Source: Saprospirales bacterium
Lineage (GTDB): Bacteria > Bacteroidota > Bacteroidia > Chitinophagales > Saprospiraceae
Direction: 5' to 3'
NCBI GenBank assembly: GCA_007695035.1
Contig: REEO01000009.1
Coordinates: forward strand, 124,001-188,000
Length of the DNA stretch: 64,000 nt
Positions 61,749 through 64,000 of the stretch are shown piece after piece; the first letter of the stretch is position 1; every line of letters begins with the position of its first letter. The notes beneath the pieces are model-generated. The model had not been told where the DNA came from, did not search any database, and was given only the letters and a program-made list of their open reading frames with translations. Both the position numbers and the translations under genes were made by a program.

Positions 61749-62690
61749 TTGAAAAAAAGAATATTGATTGCTGATTTTGTAGAGACCCTTCTGATCAAAG
61801 GATTGGAAAAGAGAAGTTTTGAAGTGTTGTACGAACCTCGGATTTCACTGCCGGAAGTCAGGGAACTTGCAGGGGGACTGACCGGCATCGTAGTTAATAC
61901 CAGAACTCCTGTTGACAGAAAAATGATGGAAGCAGCCCCCAATCTTGAGTGGATAGCCCGACTTGGTTCCGGTCTGGATATAATAGATCTCACAGCGGCC
62001 GGCAAAAAGGGAATTGTGGTTTTTAACACTCCGGAGGGCAACTCCAATGCAGTGGCAGAGCATCTGCTTGGAATGTTGCTCAGCCTGTCTAATAATATCT
62101 GTAGGGCCAATCGAGAAATGCGCAGTTTGGAATGGCATAGAGAGAAAAACAGGGGTTGGGAATTGAGCGAAAAAACCGTTGGGATAATCGGATTTGGAAA
62201 CACTGGAAGTGCTTTTGCCAAAGTGCTCGAAGGATTCAATTGCAAAATATTGGCTTTTGACAAATACAAACAGCATTATTCGGAAGGCCATCGTTTTGTG
62301 GAAGAATTGGACTCCGTTGAGGATATCGTGAGGCATGCTGATGTGGTGAGCTTACACTTGCCACTGACAAATGAAACCCGCCAGATGGCTGACGATCAAT
62401 TTTTTAGCTGCTGCAAAAAAGGGTTGGTGTTTTGCAATACCTCCCGTGGAGGGATTGTAAATACTGCCTCCTTGATAGGTTTCTTGAGTAGTGGGCATTT
62501 GAAAGGTGCCTGTTTGGATGTGTTTGAAAATGAAAAGCCAGAATCCTGGAACCTGGAGGAAGCTGAAAATTTTTCCTCTCTCTCAAAAATGGAGAATGTA
62601 GTGTTGACTCCACATATTGCAGGTTGGACAAAAGAGTCCAAAATTAAAATTGCCAAAACAGTCTTGAAAAAGTTGGATGAAATTATTTGA
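61749..62690 (+). CDS. D-2-hydroxyacid dehydrogenase (SerA-like)
   Basis: A 313-residue NAD-dependent enzyme. Substrate domain 1-105, then Rossmann domain with VGIIGFGNTGSAFAK (144-158) and the acidic residue at the end of the second strand (AFDKYK). Catalytic residues are readable as Arg233 (TSRGG), Glu in DVFENEKPE near 262 and His289 (LTPHIAG). It lacks a C-terminal ACT domain, so it is not the long serA form. Phosphoglycerate, glyoxylate or another 2-keto acid could be the substrate. The start is the TTG at 61749, no ATG exists upstream. Confidence 0.88.
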   Translation: MKKRILIADFVETLLIKGLEKRSFEVLYEPRISLPEVRELAGGLTGIVVNTRTPVDRKMMEAAPNLEWIARLGSGLDIIDLTAAGKKGIVVFNTPEGNSNAVAEHLLGMLLSLSNNICRANREMRSLEWHREKNRGWELSEKTVGIIGFGNTGSAFAKVLEGFNCKILAFDKYKQHYSEGHRFVEELDSVEDIVRHADVVSLHLPLTNETRQMADDQFFSCCKKGLVFCNTSRGGIVNTASLIGFLSSGHLKGACLDVFENEKPESWNLEEAENFSSLSKMENVVLTPHIAGWTKESKIKIAKTVLKKLDEII

Positions 62691-62863
62691 GCTGTTTGGT
62701 ATATGAAATATTCTTTGACCGGTTAATTTTCGACATTTTATTAAGCGCTCCAGCTAGTGTTATGAAATGTTAAGGTTTGATAATTCTTTGGGGATGATTT
62801 GTTTTATTGTTAAAATTGCCCTTTCAAACTTTTATGTAATGGTTAAATCATTAAATAAGCCTT

Positions 62864-64000
62864 ATGAATAAACTCTACTTGCTATTTGCTTTGATAATGA
62901 CTTTTGCGGTGGTTTCAGCCGATGCTCAAACCACCCTTGAGGGGAAGGTGACAGATGCAGAAACAGGGGAACCTATCCTGTTTGGTAATGTAGCCCTTTA
63001 CAGAGGGGGCAATCTGGTTACCGGAACTCAAACAGACTTTGACGGTAATTACAGTTTTACAAACATCGATCCAGGTACTTACGATGTGGAAGCCAGTTAT
63101 GTGGGATATACCCCCCAGCGACAAACCGGTGTGTTGATCACCGCAGGAAGGGCAAATCGGTTGGATATCGAATTGTCCAGTGGTGTAATGATTGATGAAA
63201 TTGAAGTGGTTGAATACATAGTCCCTTTGATTGAACAGGACAACACCACATCGGGAGGAACTCTGACCGGGGAGGAGATCAGAAATCTCCCTGTGAAGGA
63301 TATTTCCGCACTTGCTGCAACTACCGCCGGACTTGCCAGACAGGATGGAAGTGATGCCATAAACATTCGCGGGTCTCGTTCTGATGCAACTGATTACTAT
63401 ATCGATGGTATGCGGGTTTCCGGCCGACTTATTCCACAGTCGGAAATCGACCAGCTCCAGGTACTCACCGGTGGTATTCCCGCCAACTTTGGGGATGTAT
63501 CGGGTGGTGTAATCAGCCTAACAACCAGAGGGCCTTCGTCTCAGTTGTCGGGTGGATTGGAACTGGAGACTTCCGAGTTTTTGGATGCATTTGGTTACAG
63601 CCTAATTAGTGGAAATGTGTCTGGGCCATTACTCAGAAACCCAAGAGATACTACCCAAACAATGGTTGGTTTTAGAATCTCCGGACAGGTAAATTACCAA
63701 AGGGACAACCGCCCCAGCTTTACAGGGCACTATCAAATGAGGCCTGAAGCTGTTAAAGATTTGATGGATGACCCTGTGCGTTATGTGGGGACAACTCCTT
63801 TTCCAAGGGCAGAAGATGCGCGATTGGAAGAAAATGGCGGTGACATAGAATTCAGAGACATTCGCAGAAACAACATGCTGAGAGATATTGACATTACCGC
63901 CCGACTGGACGCCAGACTGAGCGATAATATTGATGTGTCTTTTACCGGTACTTACAGCAATCGTAAAAACCAGTTTACTCCAGGAGGATGGGGAATGTTC
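62864..64000 (+). CDS. TonB-dependent receptor, N-terminal part (partial)
   Basis: The frame is open from the ATG at 62864 to the right edge (379 codons). A signal peptide (cut near SADAQTT) precedes a carboxypeptidase-regulatory-like domain (GKVTDAETGEPILFGNVALY, TDFDGNYSFTNIDPGTYDV), the plug domain (LTGEEIRNLPVKDISALAATTAGL, INIRGSRSDATDYYIDGMR, LTGGIPANFGDVSGGVISL) and the first barrel strands. These outer-membrane receptors take up large or scarce nutrients using TonB energy. No recognisable SusD partner is in the window and the substrate cannot be told. Confidence 0.93.
   Translation, partial: MNKLYLLFALIMTFAVVSADAQTTLEGKVTDAETGEPILFGNVALYRGGNLVTGTQTDFDGNYSFTNIDPGTYDVEASYVGYTPQRQTGVLITAGRANRLDIELSSGVMIDEIEVVEYIVPLIEQDNTTSGGTLTGEEIRNLPVKDISALAATTAGLARQDGSDAINIRGSRSDATDYYIDGMRVSGRLIPQSEIDQLQVLTGGIPANFGDVSGGVISLTTRGPSSQLSGGLELETSEFLDAFGYSLISGNVSGPLLRNPRDTTQTMVGFRISGQVNYQRDNRPSFTGHYQMRPEAVKDLMDDPVRYVGTTPFPRAEDARLEENGGDIEFRDIRRNNMLRDIDITARLDARLSDNIDVSFTGTYSNRKNQFTPGGWGMF

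Noticed and set aside
1-64000. CRISPR arrays, insertion sequences, prophage or integrase genes
   Set aside because: No regularly spaced repeats, transposase motifs or integrases were seen on reading both strands; the only repeats found are listed above.

Overview
The window is a gene-dense chromosomal stretch from a member of the phylum Bacteroidota. The case rests on a sprF/porP-gldK-gldL-gldM-gldN locus (type IX secretion and gliding), a separate gldH, a PorE-like OmpA protein, a TonB-dependent receptor with an N-terminal carboxypeptidase-regulatory domain, promoters of the phylum's TTG/TTTG-N17-23-TAnnTTTG type, and few recognisable Shine-Dalgarno sequences. The family mix would suit a marine or wastewater Saprospiria/Chitinophagia-like lineage, but I cannot name a genus. 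No rRNA operon, insertion sequence, phage or CRISPR array was seen. Two tRNA genes are present: Leu(TAG) and Phe(GAA).

Layout. 1-7.8 kb: tail of a gamma-glutamyltransferase, dusB-cca, a metal ABC permease fused to a DtxR-type regulator, a lipoprotein-ppx pair overlapping through a triplet repeat, a PorT-like barrel, a small unknown protein and a PhnP-like MBL hydrolase. 8-14 kb: the T9SS block ending in a strong terminator. 14-21 kb: three overlapping polyprenyl-sugar/glycosyltransferase genes, a divergent beta-helix lipoprotein and a UMF1-type transporter. 20.7-27 kb: a rimK-aspartoacylase pair, then purA, fur and relA/spoT on the minus strand. 27-34.6 kb: tRNA-Leu, tig-clpP-clpX, a DoxX-like protein, truA, a GNAT-like gene overlapping truA tail to tail, and dgt. 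34.7-40 kb: a very large metallopeptidase-propeller-barrel protein, then a three-gene operon of MtfA-like protein, ROK kinase and DUF2007-like protein. 40-46 kb: tRNA-Phe, gmk-yicC, HU, a TPR lipoprotein, a 30-residue basic AURKAIP1/COX24-type protein, RNase G and pth. 46-56 kb: DinB, TPR and PorE-like proteins, rlmD, rfbA, an orphan vWA protein, a YeaQ-like protein, flavin reductase and a thioredoxin-like protein. 56-64 kb: grpE-dnaJ-gldH, a carB without its regulatory domain, a D-2-hydroxyacid dehydrogenase and the start of a TonB-dependent receptor.

How the parts fit. Most genes are housekeeping: tRNA modification, proteolysis and chaperones, nucleotide metabolism and stringent response. 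A scattered set serves the cell envelope: GldK-N is the core secretion motor, SprF and the PorE-like protein are accessory factors, GldH follows dnaJ, and the minus-strand glycosyltransferase cluster probably feeds surface glycan or glycoprotein assembly.

The items I find most unusual are the following. (1) An MtfA homologue whose three expected zinc ligands are all replaced, in one operon with a ROK-family sugar kinase; in E. coli, MtfA binds the ROK-family protein Mlc. (2) The permease-DtxR fusion without its transporter partners. (3) A CAA/CAG repeat read in two frames by two genes, so slippage could alter both. (4) A long structured leader before RNase G. (5) Clustered AAATTTGC sites between yicC and HU. 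These functional readings are inferences from sequence and context only.
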